Positions 12,188-24,180 of a stretch of 64,000 nt of DNA are shown one piece after another. Source of the stretch: Setophaga petechia (Eukaryota; Chordata; Aves; Passeriformes; Parulidae); the NCBI GenBank assembly GCA_024362935.1, contig JANCRA010000003.1:37199291-37263290 (forward strand), in the 5' to 3' direction. Within the stretch, counting starts at the first letter, position 1. Every line of letters starts with the position of its first letter. The notes below the pieces were generated by a model. It was not told where the DNA came from, did not search any database, and worked only from the letters and a program-made list of their open reading frames with translations. Made by a program: the position numbers and the translations under genes.

Positions 12188-15100
12188 AGAGACCATGAGA
12201 TTTGTGTTGGGTTTTTCTATCCTTGAAAAAAAATGTGTAAGTTGCATTTCTAAGCAGTGATTCTAAGGCATCACATTAGGTTATACCCTCAGTAGTGGAA
12301 ATCTGTATTTTCTATATAGCTATGATGAAAATTTTTGTTTGTAATCTGGCCTCTTTTTTTTTTTTTTTTGAAGGTTATACTCAAATAACCAAAATAATAT
12401 AAGGGTTACACATGAGGTGTTTCCTGACAGAGAGTAAACAGAGTTCAAGCTGATTTTGGTGCATTCACTCCATCTAGAAAATATTTCCTCTGGCATTTCC
12501 TACGAGAAGGAGATTGACATAGTCAGAACTCAGCATGAGAGGGAAATTTTTGAATTCTCTTGCATTCTGGAGATCATATAGGTTAAACACTATCTTAAGA
12601 TGTTGTGCATGTAGCACAGCCAGACTATGAAGCACAGAGATCAGAGGTGACTTCACCCCATGTGAGCTGAATGTAAAGAAAAGCAATAGCATCTGAAAAT
12701 TCAGGCTGAAGTGCCCGGTTATAGTATGCACTGCCACAACTTTAAGGAGGAAGAGAAGGTAGAGAAATTGATAGAGCTATTAACTTTTGTCTCTTCATGT
12801 GTTTTCAAAGACCATATGCTCTCATGCAGTTAAAAACCAGCTTCCTAACAACGTTAGTATCAAGGTGACTTTGATTCTAGCTGCCCCAGTCCTCTGTGGT
12901 TGCTCTCTGCAGTGCTTTAAACCAATAGGGATCTGTGACATTATTTATTAGAGAAACCGCTGTTCTTTGGATTCTTCAGATCTTTGGGAAGATAGTTCAA
13001 AGCTGTCAATCCCTTTAAGGGAGAAATTTAGAAAGGTAAAAAGAAAAAAAAAACAACATACCCAGGGAGTGATAGGAAGAAAGTAGATGTCAGGGCTCTT
13101 CCTTGAATCATGCAAGGCATGGATAATTTAGCACACCTGCAATTTCCCACAGAATAGGACAAGTAATTAGGTACATATCCATGTGCAAATTTGAGATGTA
13201 GGAATCCACTCGCTTCTTTGTGGCTTCTAAAAACATCATGAAAGCTTCTAATGCTTGTTGACAGTACTTCTTCCCCCAGTCCAGAGGCCATTGCACTATC
13301 TGAGCCTATAGATTATGTCATTCAATCAATAAGGAAGCCTTTGCACGCAGTTCCTTTAACGCTGGTACCTGTTAGGTGGGGCTGGTGGGTTTACTGGAAT
13401 ATCTATTCCTATAATTATCTGTGCTTACTTAACTTGTATTACATGATTCCATTAACTCTTAGCAAATGTTCTCAACAAGGCACAATGAAACACTGCATTT
13501 TCACAAGGTTCAGAAGAGCAATGTGAGATGTCAGGATAAAGTAATCAGTAAATATGTCTATTCTCCTCAGTAATATTTAGCACTTGAGGAGATGGATGGA
13601 ATACTTTAATGTAAAAATAGAAACTCTTATTTTTCAAAGCATGACATTTTTGCTTTTGCTTGCTGTCCAGATACTGGCACTGATAAGTGTCAGTGGCCTA
13701 AGCACTCTATACATCATAACTTTTTAATACTTTCCTTGGTATCACACAACATCTAATGATTGGGAGTAGTTTTTAAAGAGTGCCTTAATAAACAGTTTCA
13801 TTTGATAAAAGGAAAGAGGGATAGCGTTCCTTGTTTCTACCTAAAATGATTAGGATCAAAACTAATTTTCAGCATTCATAATGCTCATAATTCAATATAT
13901 GCAGACTATTTTTGGATTAATAAAATTTAAAAATGCTAATAGGAGATAATTGTGGCTTTGCCAGAATATTATTATGCCTAAGATGCTCCAGTTCTGTTTC
14001 TCCATAGCACGCTGAGAACCTACTGGCTTGCCTTGCTCTTTTGCATAATCATAAAGCTTAGCCTACAGCATTTTATTTCCTTTTACCATTATCAACAAGA
14101 GCATAGCTATAAATATTAACTTTCCTGAAATACATTAGTTGCAGAAACATAACCGAGAAACTTCCCTCTCATCTTATGTTATGTTATTACTTGCTTTCTA
14201 TACCAGATGTTCTTCTGCCTGTGAGACTGTTTTTGTTTGGGGAGACATTTAGGACCTCATAGAGTCTGATAGAAGGGTGATCAGAGATAGGAGGGGGGTT
14301 CATATCAAAGAGTTTCAAGATTGTCAGAGTTCAAGACCTAAATATTTTCTCTCTTTTTAGAAAAAGGCTTATTTTATTCTACATATACAATGAAGCTACT
14401 GTGGGAAGTGCAGGGATGATGAATGTTAAATTACAGATAGCAGCTTCAAGCTATCTATTAAATATCACTCAGTTTGTATAAGCCTCTTCAGAGGTTTCAA
14501 AAGAACATAGCTATAGGATCCTCAATTATCTTGCTCAGGAAGACTTTCTCTCTTTTCTGTACAAAGTGTCTGGTTAAGAATATTTAAAGCAACAGTGACA
14601 AGCTAAATATCATATAATGTGTCAGAGCTGTGTTGTCTCATCCAAGCCCATCAAGGAGGGAATTTCTCCAGTGTCTCAAGGTGTGCTGTCAGAGCACTGT
14701 GAGCACACAGGCTCAATGCAGCAGAGCAAAGGCAGAGGTATTTTGGCAGCACTTGCTGTGCTAAGCCAGTCAGGTGCTCACCAGCTTTTGCCCTTGCAGG
14801 CAAACAGAACCTCTCTGTAGCATTTTGGGAGTAGCATGGTGTGGCAGAGCAGAGCACAGCATAGCCCCAACTCAGAACCTCCAAAGCAGCCAAAAGCCGG
14901 AATCGCTGAACCTGAAGGCTTCAGCAAGAGAAGCCAGGGACCACAATCCTCTTGAGGGCAGAAGTTGGACAGAAAGGCAGTCTTTTGGCACAAGGCTTTT
15001 AACCTAAAAGTTGGTTCAAAAAAACCCTTCAGCCCCACCCACCCAGGCCAAAGTAACTCCCCAGGAAATGGATGAGTGCGCTGCAGTCAGGTATTGACAG

Positions 15101-16184
15101 ATTTTTGGCAGACAAGATTTGTTCAGAGCCTTCCTGACTTTCTGTCAGGACCTTGGTAATGTTGAAATGGGGCTTGTTAAATATTTGATTTTCAGGAATC
15201 TACATTCTCCAACAGATGATTTTTCAGCTGAAGAATTTCTGTTGGGTTCTGACAAACTTTCCTGTACTTGGCATATTTGACCTTTCAGCAGTTTTCCTGA
15301 TAGTTCTGACACATATGGCTCAACTCAGTGCCATGAGGTGCTTCATTTTTACTAGCAAAAAATGTGTCCCTTTATAGTGAGAGATGGTAACATAGCACTT
15401 AAAATCACAGTCTGCTCTAACTCACAGCATTCCTCTGTTCAGTTTAAGTGTACATCATTTAATTTTCAGCATTACACACCAGGAGTGGATTGGGACATCA
15501 ATCCCAATTCATGAATTTTCTCAGATGATAAAAATCAGGATGAAAAATTTTTTGCAAAATATAAATATTATCTGCAAATATTCATCTTGGTTTTTATTGT
15601 GGTTTGAAAGAACAGCAGCAACAACTTGGCATTGAAATAAATTTAATTTTGTTTCTAATTAAGCAAAAATGAGTACAGAAATTCAATAAAAGCAAGCATT
15701 AACTGGAGGATTGAGTCAGTTACCTTTTTCTATTATACTATAATCATGTTATATAGAGAGGCTTTCATGACCTTTAGAGCCACTTGAGAATCTAACAAAC
15801 AGCATCAGGTCCCACTCTGTCAGCAACCAAGATTTTTATCAATGTAGTACTGTTATGGCCAGTAAGATTTTGTGCTTTTATATGTCATTTTGTTTTAATC
15901 TAGAATTTTAAAATGTTCTACCTTTTATTTTTATACCATACACTAAGCTGTTGCTTAGCAAAGCAACTGCAACATTCAATATATATATAGTGCATGGACT
16001 TATGCCACTAACCTCATCCTGTTTCCATGGTTTTCTCTGGTTCTCCACACATCTAGTCTGTTTTTAAATTGGGTGTTATACATATCTTTGGGAGGAGGAA
16101 TTATCAGGGCACTGGCAAACAGAACCTGAAAGAGCTGGGGCCTTTACATGATATTGCTACTTGTTTAACCTGAGATAACCAGCT
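12188..16184. other. Mostly unique DNA with one GC-richer patch
   Basis: No gene is identified. The stretch 14610-15070 is visibly richer in G and C than its neighbours and open in several frames on both strands at once (14617-14820, 14774-15007, and minus 14651-14893 and 14778-15038). This usually means composition rather than coding. It could be part of an old LTR, but I cannot match its ends. Confidence 0.45.
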
Positions 16185-16275
16185 AAAAGACTGGGAGTCT
16201 GGACGCTTCTGTCACCAAGCTATTCTATGAACTGAGGCAAATCACTCTACCTCGTTAAAAAAATGGCATAAGGCT
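16185..16275 (+). repeat. MIR-like SINE fragment
   Basis: The order GACTGGGAGTCTGGA, CTGTCACCAAGCTATTCTATGA, GGCAAATCACTCTACCTC and AAAATGGCATAA follows the central and 3' parts of the core-SINE/MIR consensus (GACTGGGAGTC..., CTGCCACT...CTGTGTGA, GGCAAGTCACTT.ACCTC, AAAATGGGGATAA). Substitutions are heavy, as expected for a SINE that stopped moving before birds and mammals split. Exact ends are uncertain. Confidence 0.5.
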
Positions 16276-18734
16276 TTTGTAGAGCCACCAGCAAAACCCT
16301 ACTTCTTCATGCATATTTCTGGTGAATTATTTTCTTCTCTTGTAGAAATTGTTTTTTGAAAATAGTTGGTTTTCATATGTTTGGTAAAAGCAAAATTGAA
16401 ATGCCTTTTCCTGTCAAAAAAGTTGGCTTGAAACCGAAAAAAACTCCTACTTTATTTCCCAGTAAAAAGGAACTTAGAGGAAAAAAGGAATAAGGTATTG
16501 AATAAATCATTTTCTGCTAGGGAAAAGGTGCTTTGGAGGAAATATTTATTATTTCTGGTACTGTATGTCTGAGATATCTTATCTTAGGCAGCCTAAAATG
16601 AAATATGGGCAGGTGGGAGATGGGATAATTATGCTAGAAGTAAATTAGACTTGCATTGTGTTATTGTTCAAGGCTTGGAGAAAGAAAAGATTTAATGATC
16701 CAACTGATCTCTAAGATTCTCTCTTCTCACTTCCAAATTTGCTATAATATTTACTTCTGGCTTACAGAAGCATGAAAACCACCAATGAACAGTTGCAGAC
16801 ATGGTATAATAAACATTCAGATAGTCAATTACATTTGGGCAAACAGTTTTCAAATATCAGAAATGCAGAAACATGACCAAAAAGTCTGCTAAAATAAAGA
16901 ATCAATTGATCAGGAGTTGTCAAGTTTCTCATATTTCAAGTTACAACAAAAAATTGAAAAGGCTTAAGGGGAAGAATTTTCCTTCATTTCTGCCTGCGCC
17001 TGTAATCCTGGCCTACACTGTGGGGACAGATATCAGTGCATGACATCTAGTGGCAGATGATAGTGATCCATAGATCTGTGCTATCAAGGAAAGATTCTTA
17101 AATTACTGCAGCCACCTGTACCAAGCAAAACCAAAAATTATTTCTATTTTAAACCAGGTGATCATAGAAGAGAAATCCATTATTTAAGCATCCCCAGTCA
17201 ATACATTCAGACTCTGCTGGAGAATCTATTTCAAAATGTTGATCAGCTTTCTCAGCTGAGGGAAATATTTTAGCTTTCTGAATTCCCTTCACTGCTTTTT
17301 TTTATTTCTTCCTCCCTTTAACTTTCCTTTTCCCTCCTGGCTAACAAACACAGTTCCTAAAAATAGTTTGATGTGTCTTTTCAGAACCACTTTTCTGAAA
17401 AATTGATACTTTACTAAGAAATATTTTTCCAGAGGTTTTTGTAATTTTTCTAAAAATAAGACTTCTCTAAATGAGAAAAAAACCAAAAACAACAACAAAA
17501 TCCCAGCCATAACTACAACAACAAAAGCTAAAAAACCTCCAGTTCCAAAGTGAAACTTTCTCAATCCTGCAGCAAGGCACTACAAGTTCAAAATGGGGAA
17601 TATGGAAGAGTTTTTAATCTGGAAAAAATAATGCTCATAAAGCACCAGATTCTCTTATTTCAAATGAGGTTCCAGATGAGGTGACCTGAGAACAGAATGT
17701 TAAAGTAAAACTCTCAGCCCAAAATATTAAAATCAGCAAAAATGTTGACAATTGCAACCTGGATTTTTTGTTAAATAAATCCTTGAGAAATTATAACTGG
17801 ACAGTGCCAGTTTTGTCACTCTAAGTCAGCAAGTGTACCCATCTCCCATGTGTTTCTCTAATATAAAGTGCATCTAAGCTATTTCAAAGTTCGAATATTT
17901 GGAAAAAAATATGTCAACCACTGAGTGGGAATTACATAGTTTTGTTTTTTTTTTTCCTTTGGACATTTTCATGCTAGTCCTGATTTATTTTGACATATAA
18001 AGCAACCATAAAATGGAAAATATTAGTGATAGAATGTCCAGCCTTGGAGATGCATTGGTTTCTTTCCACCGAGAGCAATGAAGCCCAGAGCATGGAAGGT
18101 TTAGCAGGTACAAGAACCTTGTGGTGTTGCAGCCCTGTGTATGAAGGGGGAGAAATCAGGGCTGAGCTGGGCTGATGGAGGGAGGCAGTTGAGACTCAGC
18201 TGTTATTCAGACAAACGTCTACATAAATAGACATGGGCATGAATCTGAATTATCATTCTGAACTCTACCTCCTGGACCATATAGCAGTAATAACCATTAA
18301 CCTTTTCTAAGGTCTGAATACAGAGATCATCCATTTAACATAATGGCAAAGACATCACAGGGACAGAATGCAGCACATAAAGAACAGAAATGAACTGTGA
18401 AAGGACAATGCAGAGCAGAATTTCTACTCAGCCTCCTTCAGGAACAATGACCTTTGCAGAGTCCTTATTTTACTGAGAGTTCATACAGCTGCTGAAGAAA
18501 CATTCAGAAATATTTGTTATATAATATGAAACCATAATACAGTATTGAGTTACTTTTGGTAAGCAGTGATGTCTAATTAAGCTGCAATCAGTGTGTCTTT
18601 TGAATTACACTTTTTCTAGTACCTCTGCAAGACAGCACTAAAAACTCCTTATGATGATCTGTTTAGAAAGGGGCAGATATGATAAAAATAGTAAAAAGAT
18701 GACCTTTTGTACAGAGCTACTGTTGGAATTGTTG
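16276..18734. other. Unique AT-rich DNA
   Basis: No gene or assignable repeat is seen. A minus frame at 17289-17564 is hydrophobic and lysine-rich with no recognisable domain. Confidence 0.5.
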
Positions 18735-18805
18735 TCATTACCCATTTGAAGGATGGGGAATTACAGCAAGACTGGGTAAAGAAGAACAAACTGGTAACTC
18801 TAGAT
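18735..18805 (-). repeat. MIR-like SINE fragment, minus orientation
   Basis: TCATTACCCATTTGAAGGAT followed by GGGGAATTACAGCAAGACTGGGTAAAG resembles the reverse complement of the MIR 3' half (typically TTATCCCCATTTTACAGATGGGGAAACTGAGGCACAGAG). The match is short and diverged. Confidence 0.4.
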
Positions 18806-18884
18806 GTAAAATAGGCCAGAAAATGCTTGTTTCTGTAGTACCTCCCAATTTTCCTTCATTGATGCAACCCCCTTCACTCCTTCC

Positions 18885-19095
18885 CTCCCATTTGCATGCT
18901 CTACCTCTCTCTCTCTCTCAGTCTCCACGGTAACAGCAGCGCTGGGATTTTGCTGCTGCTACTGCATGCCTTGGATGCTTCTTTTGCACAGGGAACCCCT
19001 CACCCAGCCCTGCAGGGGCTTGGATGTTACAGCATCACCCACAGCAGCTCTCCACGCATCCCAAGGGCCAGCAGCTGTCAGACACCCTGAGCTGC
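18885..19095 (+). other. GC-richer segment with octamer and X-box-like sites
   Basis: An exact octamer ATTTGCAT lies at 18890-18897. GTCTCCACGGTAAC at 18921-18934 has one perfect RFX half-site (GGTAAC) and one imperfect half. A 64-codon frame (18896-19090) starts at a non-ATG codon and has a hydrophobic LLLLLHALDA run, giving a superficial signal-peptide look. The segment could be an unrecognised promoter or first exon, but the frame alone does not support a gene. Confidence 0.25.
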
Positions 19096-22000
19096 AGTAT
19101 CACGTGTACTGTATTATGTACTGCTGACAGGTGCTGAGGACAAAGGCAGGAGCTTTCTAACACTTGTAAGTTAGGCAGAGGGATTAAATGCATGGAGGTT
19201 CATTTGTGTAAGGAGCTACCAAGCCAAGAAAAAAAGTGCACCATATAATGAGTCCCTAGAAACAGGAGTATCCTCTTTTTGAATCTGGAGAAGAGGTACA
19301 CTGATGATGAAAACGTGGCTTGCAGTGTCTCCAGGCAGTAGTCATACTACTTACTGCAGCAATCTACAAATTCCCAAAGATACACAAGTCAGCTCTGATG
19401 ACCACAAAAGTCAAGTGTACAGAGACACAATCTTGTCCCTTTTATGCTTTTGATGGAAGAAGAAGCTAAACATGTGTAGAGGAAATAAAAGTACTCCCTT
19501 TCACCAGATCTCATGGAAGTTGATGAGAACACCAAATCTCAAACATTGGATCCAAGAACTTAAGTAATGTTAGCTGGAATTCCAAATTCTGTGTTTATGA
19601 CATAATAATAGCAATAATAATAACAGCATTTTTCATTCATAACTTCTGTATAACATTTTGTCCTACAGCTGTGTATCCACAGTCATCACTGAAATAAATT
19701 TAGCTCAGGGATAAATGTTGGCAAACAAACAGATCAGGGAAAATCAGCATGCAGCCCAGCAAGAGAAACAAAGACAAATTTTGGTCAAGGACTCAGGGAC
19801 AAATCCTGCTGGCAGTGAAACTGCTGTAGGCTATTTAATGTCCATGTAGCATAGAAAGACCAATGTGCAGTAAATGTCATGGCATTCCATTTATTTGCTC
19901 CATATATGCTGTTTAAATATTTACCATAAAACACAATCTTTCCAACAGTGCTCTTCTTAACCATTGTAGTGCAAAAAATTTTTTTTGTTCATTTGTGTGT
20001 CAATTGTCCACATAATTTTTTTAGCTATTTCTCTCACATAAAGCTTTAGATCTTTTTAGCTCTTTTCTTACAAAAGATGCCCAGTCAGTCAGCAAAGGTC
20101 ACTAACTAGCCTATCTACTACCTCTATTCCCCTATTTCTACTGTGACACCTATTACTAAAAACAAGTTAGGAGTGTCTTGTGCCTAAAGAGCTAGGTTAA
20201 TATTTAATTCACATGTTCAAAATAAGATTTGTCTCAAAATCTTCAGATGAGAGTTGTTCATGTAATCAGGTTTCTGTTAGTGTTAAATCTCTCTTGCATG
20301 TTTCATCCACTTATTCTCATTACACTGTTGAGTTGCATGTTATAATTAGTGTTAAATAATCTTCCTGAGTCAAGTGATGTCGTTTGATAAGTTAATAATT
20401 CTATTAAGTTTCAATCCTAATGAAAGCATTAGTATGTAAATACATCTTTTAATTCAACATCAGAGTTAAATCAATGTATGGATAGTGATGAGGGGTTTTT
20501 TCCACTTTTTTCTTTAGTTATTTTTTTAAACTTAGAGCTTTTTTTTTTTTTTTTGTGAATTAGATCATTAGAGAAGTATGTCACTCAAACTTAAATGCCA
20601 TCTAACAAAAGCAGCTGAGATTTGAATAAGTAAATTCAAACAAAAAACAGAGAACAGGAGAGACAGACTTCACTGATATATGTGTGCCCACTGGAGAGTA
20701 GTTTGACTGTGAACAGGAATGTAGTGAGCCTGGGTTGTTGCATGAAATAAAGAAATAAAATCTAAAAGGAAAAAAAAAAGGAAAAAAGAAAAAGCAGGAA
20801 CCCCTGCAGCCATTGCATTTGACTTTCTAATAATGTCAGTTTCAGAGGAGAGGAGAGATGGAAATGAGAAAGGGTGCACTTGCAATGCAGTCATTCTTGC
20901 TGTCATTGCCTTTATGGCTTTTCAGCAGGCCACAAAAGGCCAATCCACTAGAATATGAATGAGACACAGTCATGGCCCCTCCAAATAAGTAGGAGGCAGG
21001 AAACCTCCCTGTTTGGATCCTAATAGCTTTTTCTGGCTCAGTAATCTCTCACTATAAAGGGAAAACAAGACAAGACAAACAAAAAATGATCCTCACTCCC
21101 CATATCCTGTGTGTGCTTGCTTTTCTTTGATAATTGTTCTGAAGGGCTTCACAGAACTGGAAGATTAATAGTCTACAGGGATTTGGTGAAGTAAACCACT
21201 CTGAGAGGGAGTTTTATTCCCCTCAACTCATCCTCTGTATTGAATATGCAATATTGTTAGTCTCATTATGTGTGGAAAGGTCTGACAGAGAGGCATAGGG
21301 AATAAAAACATTAAAGGAACCAGCAACTTAACAATTGATGTTTTCCACTATTATGTATCTGAAATTCCTTAGGAGAAAAGACAGGTGCACTGGGAGGAGA
21401 TATTTTTGTTGACACCACTCTCATATCGAAGCCATATCTGCTCTTCCTTTCTTATCAATTAAATTAAAGACACCTTGCACTGAATTCAGTTGTGATCTTT
21501 GAGTTAACATGACACATTACCAAACCCATATTAATGATTCTGATACATCGTTCTGTTGCTCTCAAATTTTGCACAGAGTTCAGAAATCATAAATTACAGC
21601 AGAAATTTCAGCTGGCAGAAGAGAGCTTTGTGTTCCTTGGCAGACCACTGTTCAGAGTACCTCAAGCAAATTCACTCTGGAGTCAATAATGTAGCCACGT
21701 GCTGGAATCATTTTACTTATGAAGACTTTTTCGATGAAGTTAGAGAAAGCTCTTTGCAGCTGTTTAAATGTGTATTGTTGTTAATTTTATATTGTTATTA
21801 ATGTGTATTGCAGCAGTTTAAATGTGTATTGTAGCATGCAGATGTGCCAGCTCAGTTGAAGGTACCTGAGGGATATGTATGGGATCCATGCTCTGAGGTG
21901 GTGTGGAGGTCCATGGGTACTCTGCAGGTGACCAGGGATCCTCTGCAGGCAGTGCTGACTCAGGAAACAGGAAGACAAGCTTTCCTCCAGTCCACCTGCT

Positions 22001-23279
22001 CCTGTTGACAAGAAGATAATTCTATACTAATTGCAACTTTATCCAATTAATGCTGTCATAAAAGTATCCAAATGTTACTAGTCCCATTAATGTCAAGGGA
22101 AAATGTGGACAACAAGTTTAGGTAATTTGGACCAAGGCCATTTCAGAATGTTAGAGCAATGTTTATGACACAAAATACTCTGCTAGATCATGTTAGCTTT
22201 TAGTCTCTGCTGCTGCCAGCCTTATGAGCTAACAGAAAGCAGAAGTGACAGATCTACAAACTAGACTGAATTAAGTGTGCGTGCAAAAAGCATCCACTGT
22301 TTGAGATACATGTGATTTAAACCCTGCAAATACTTCAATGATATTTATTTCATTACACAAAAATCTTAGTGCCTGTGAAAGGCAGAAATATTCCTTGACA
22401 TAGGACTTCAGCTAATATTACTGTCATAAAATCAGTTAGGACTTTTTCTTGCCATAGTTTCTTTTTTATCTCTACATTATTCGAGAGAAGGCAGTTGAAT
22501 AAAATATTTTGGGGGATTTTTACCTTGATTAATCAAGGAGATAGCAATATTAGAGAAAATGAATCTTTGGCACTGTACACCAAGCTTGGATATTTAAGCT
22601 TGGATAATACATTTGGACAAGGGGGATTAAGTTGTTTGACAAAATGTTTTTCTTGGACAATGTGAACTCAATTAAGGTGTTTTCTGAAGGATGAGAGTCA
22701 AAATAATTTAACTTAATTCTAGAGAAATTAAACTGGGAAGATTGATCTATATTTTTAAAAAAGCATTCTGCGGTGCTATTATGTCCACTGTCTGAAACTA
22801 AGAGGACTTACTACTACCTACATGGCACAACTACAGGGTAAAAATATGACTTTTGAATTTAATATATGGATCTTTAGTTCAGCCTAAACTTTGCACAGTA
22901 TATATTAATTGTTTCAAATATGAAATAAAATCTTTAGCATCTAATTCTGACTATCTAGTTTTCAGAAGGAAAAGAAGCAGCATAGTATTTTTTTCCTGAT
23001 GTACTCAGTGCAAGGCAGAGGTGGAACAGAAGCCACTTATTCACTCTTTCAGCAATGATTGTCTCACCTACAGCATTGAAAACCATAATCTGATTCTCAA
23101 GTCATCTTTAATGAGGTTGTATGTGTTACTATGTTCTAGAAAACGAGCTTTGAACCACTAGTCAGTGGTTTTACCACCATCTTTATACCTTCACCATAGT
23201 CTTTACCACCATCTGTTTATACTTGATTTTTTGGTGTTGTTTTATGTCCTTATTTCTGATATAAGTTAGATTACTATTT
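19096..23279. other. Unique AT-rich DNA
   Basis: No gene is recognised. A local 25-base duplication near 21756 and 21810 is listed separately. Other frames (20670-20906 minus, 21556-21801 plus, 21787-22011 minus) are short and unremarkable. Confidence 0.5.
21756..21834 (+). repeat. Short direct duplication with 54-base spacing
   Basis: Two 25-base copies, at 21756-21780 and 21810-21834, differ at only two positions; both contain GTTTAAATGTGTATTGT. The intervening DNA repeats parts of the unit (AATGTGTATTG again at about 21800-21810), so this looks like a small tandem duplication that has since diverged. Confidence 0.75.
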
Positions 23280-23545
23280 CCTTTCCTTTTCCTTCCTTCC
23301 TTCCTTCCTTCCTTCCTTCCTTCCTTCCTTCCTTCCTTCCTTCCTTCCTTCCTTCCCTTCCTTCCCTTCCTTCCCTTCCTTCCCTTCCTTCCCTTCCTTC
23401 CCTTCCTTCCTTCCCTTCCTTCCCTTCCTTCCCTTCCCTTCCTCCCCTTCCCTTCCTCCCCTTCCTTCCTTCCTCCCCTTCCTTCCTTCCTCCCTCCCGC
23501 CCCTTCCTTCATCCCGCCACTTCCTTCCTTCTGCCACTTCCTTCC
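23280..23545 (+). repeat. TTCC tetramer and 9-bp polypyrimidine array
   Basis: A pure TTCC block (about 23290-23352) passes into a 9-base unit TTCCCTTCC repeated to about 23435, then into irregular CCCCTTCC units to about 23545. On the minus strand this translates as Glu-Gly-Lys repeats, which is an artefact of the repeat. The C runs of 3-4 bases at about 23420-23465 could form a G-quadruplex on the minus strand. Confidence 0.95.
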
Positions 23546-24114
23546 TGTCCATACAGTAGCAGGAGGAAAAGATTGCAATAGTATTTTTTTGTCCAGATTT
23601 TAGATTCTCCAATGCATCACTTTAATCTCTTATCACCTTTACTCATATTTCAAGGAATTAAACATGTAAAGGCTGAAAATGAAGCAATAAAATTGTAAAT
23701 CATTCTTATTCTGGGTTCATATCTCCCACCCACACCTGTTCTGCTTCAACATCTGCCCTCCAGCACTATCAGGGCAAGACTGAGTCACAGAAAAACTATA
23801 GTAATAGTATGACAACTACAGATAGGAACTCTTAAGTTTCTTGATTTAGCCCCTAAAATCTTTCCAAGATTAAAAAAAGTGGCTTCCTCTGTTGCAGGAT
23901 GCTATCAAAAAGTTCCACATACAACTTTAATCAACAGGATGCCCATTTTGCAGCACTAATATCTCATACATTAACCTTTTAAATTTTCTGTTCTTGAGTT
24001 GCTATGGAGAACTTTTTGTCTTGCTGAACTGTGCAATTTAAAAGATAGTGGTAACATCCCTTTGTTCTTCTCCAATATACAGAACTTCAGGCAACTTAAA
24101 GGTACATACATAGC
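23546..24114. other. Unique DNA
   Basis: No gene or repeat is recognised in this stretch. Confidence 0.5.
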
Positions 24115-24180
24115 TGTCCTAGTTTTAGCCAGGACAGGGTTAATTTTTACAGTAGCTGGAAAAGTCCTGGCCTAACGTTA
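24115..24180 (+). mobile_element. 5' end of an avian ERV-type LTR (fragment)
   Basis: The block begins TGTCCTAGTTTTAGCCAGGA and continues CAGGGTTAATTTTTACAGTAGCTGG, matching the start of widespread avian ERV LTRs (TGTCCTGGTTT..GCTGGGATAGAGTTAATTTT...TAGTAGCTGG). The similarity fades after about 60 bases, so either the copy is truncated or the rest belongs to a subfamily I do not recognise. It may extend some way beyond this end. Confidence 0.55.

Noticed and set aside
23183..23612. Two long minus frames rich in Glu, Gly, Lys and Arg
   Set aside because: They translate the TTCC and 9-bp polypyrimidine array.
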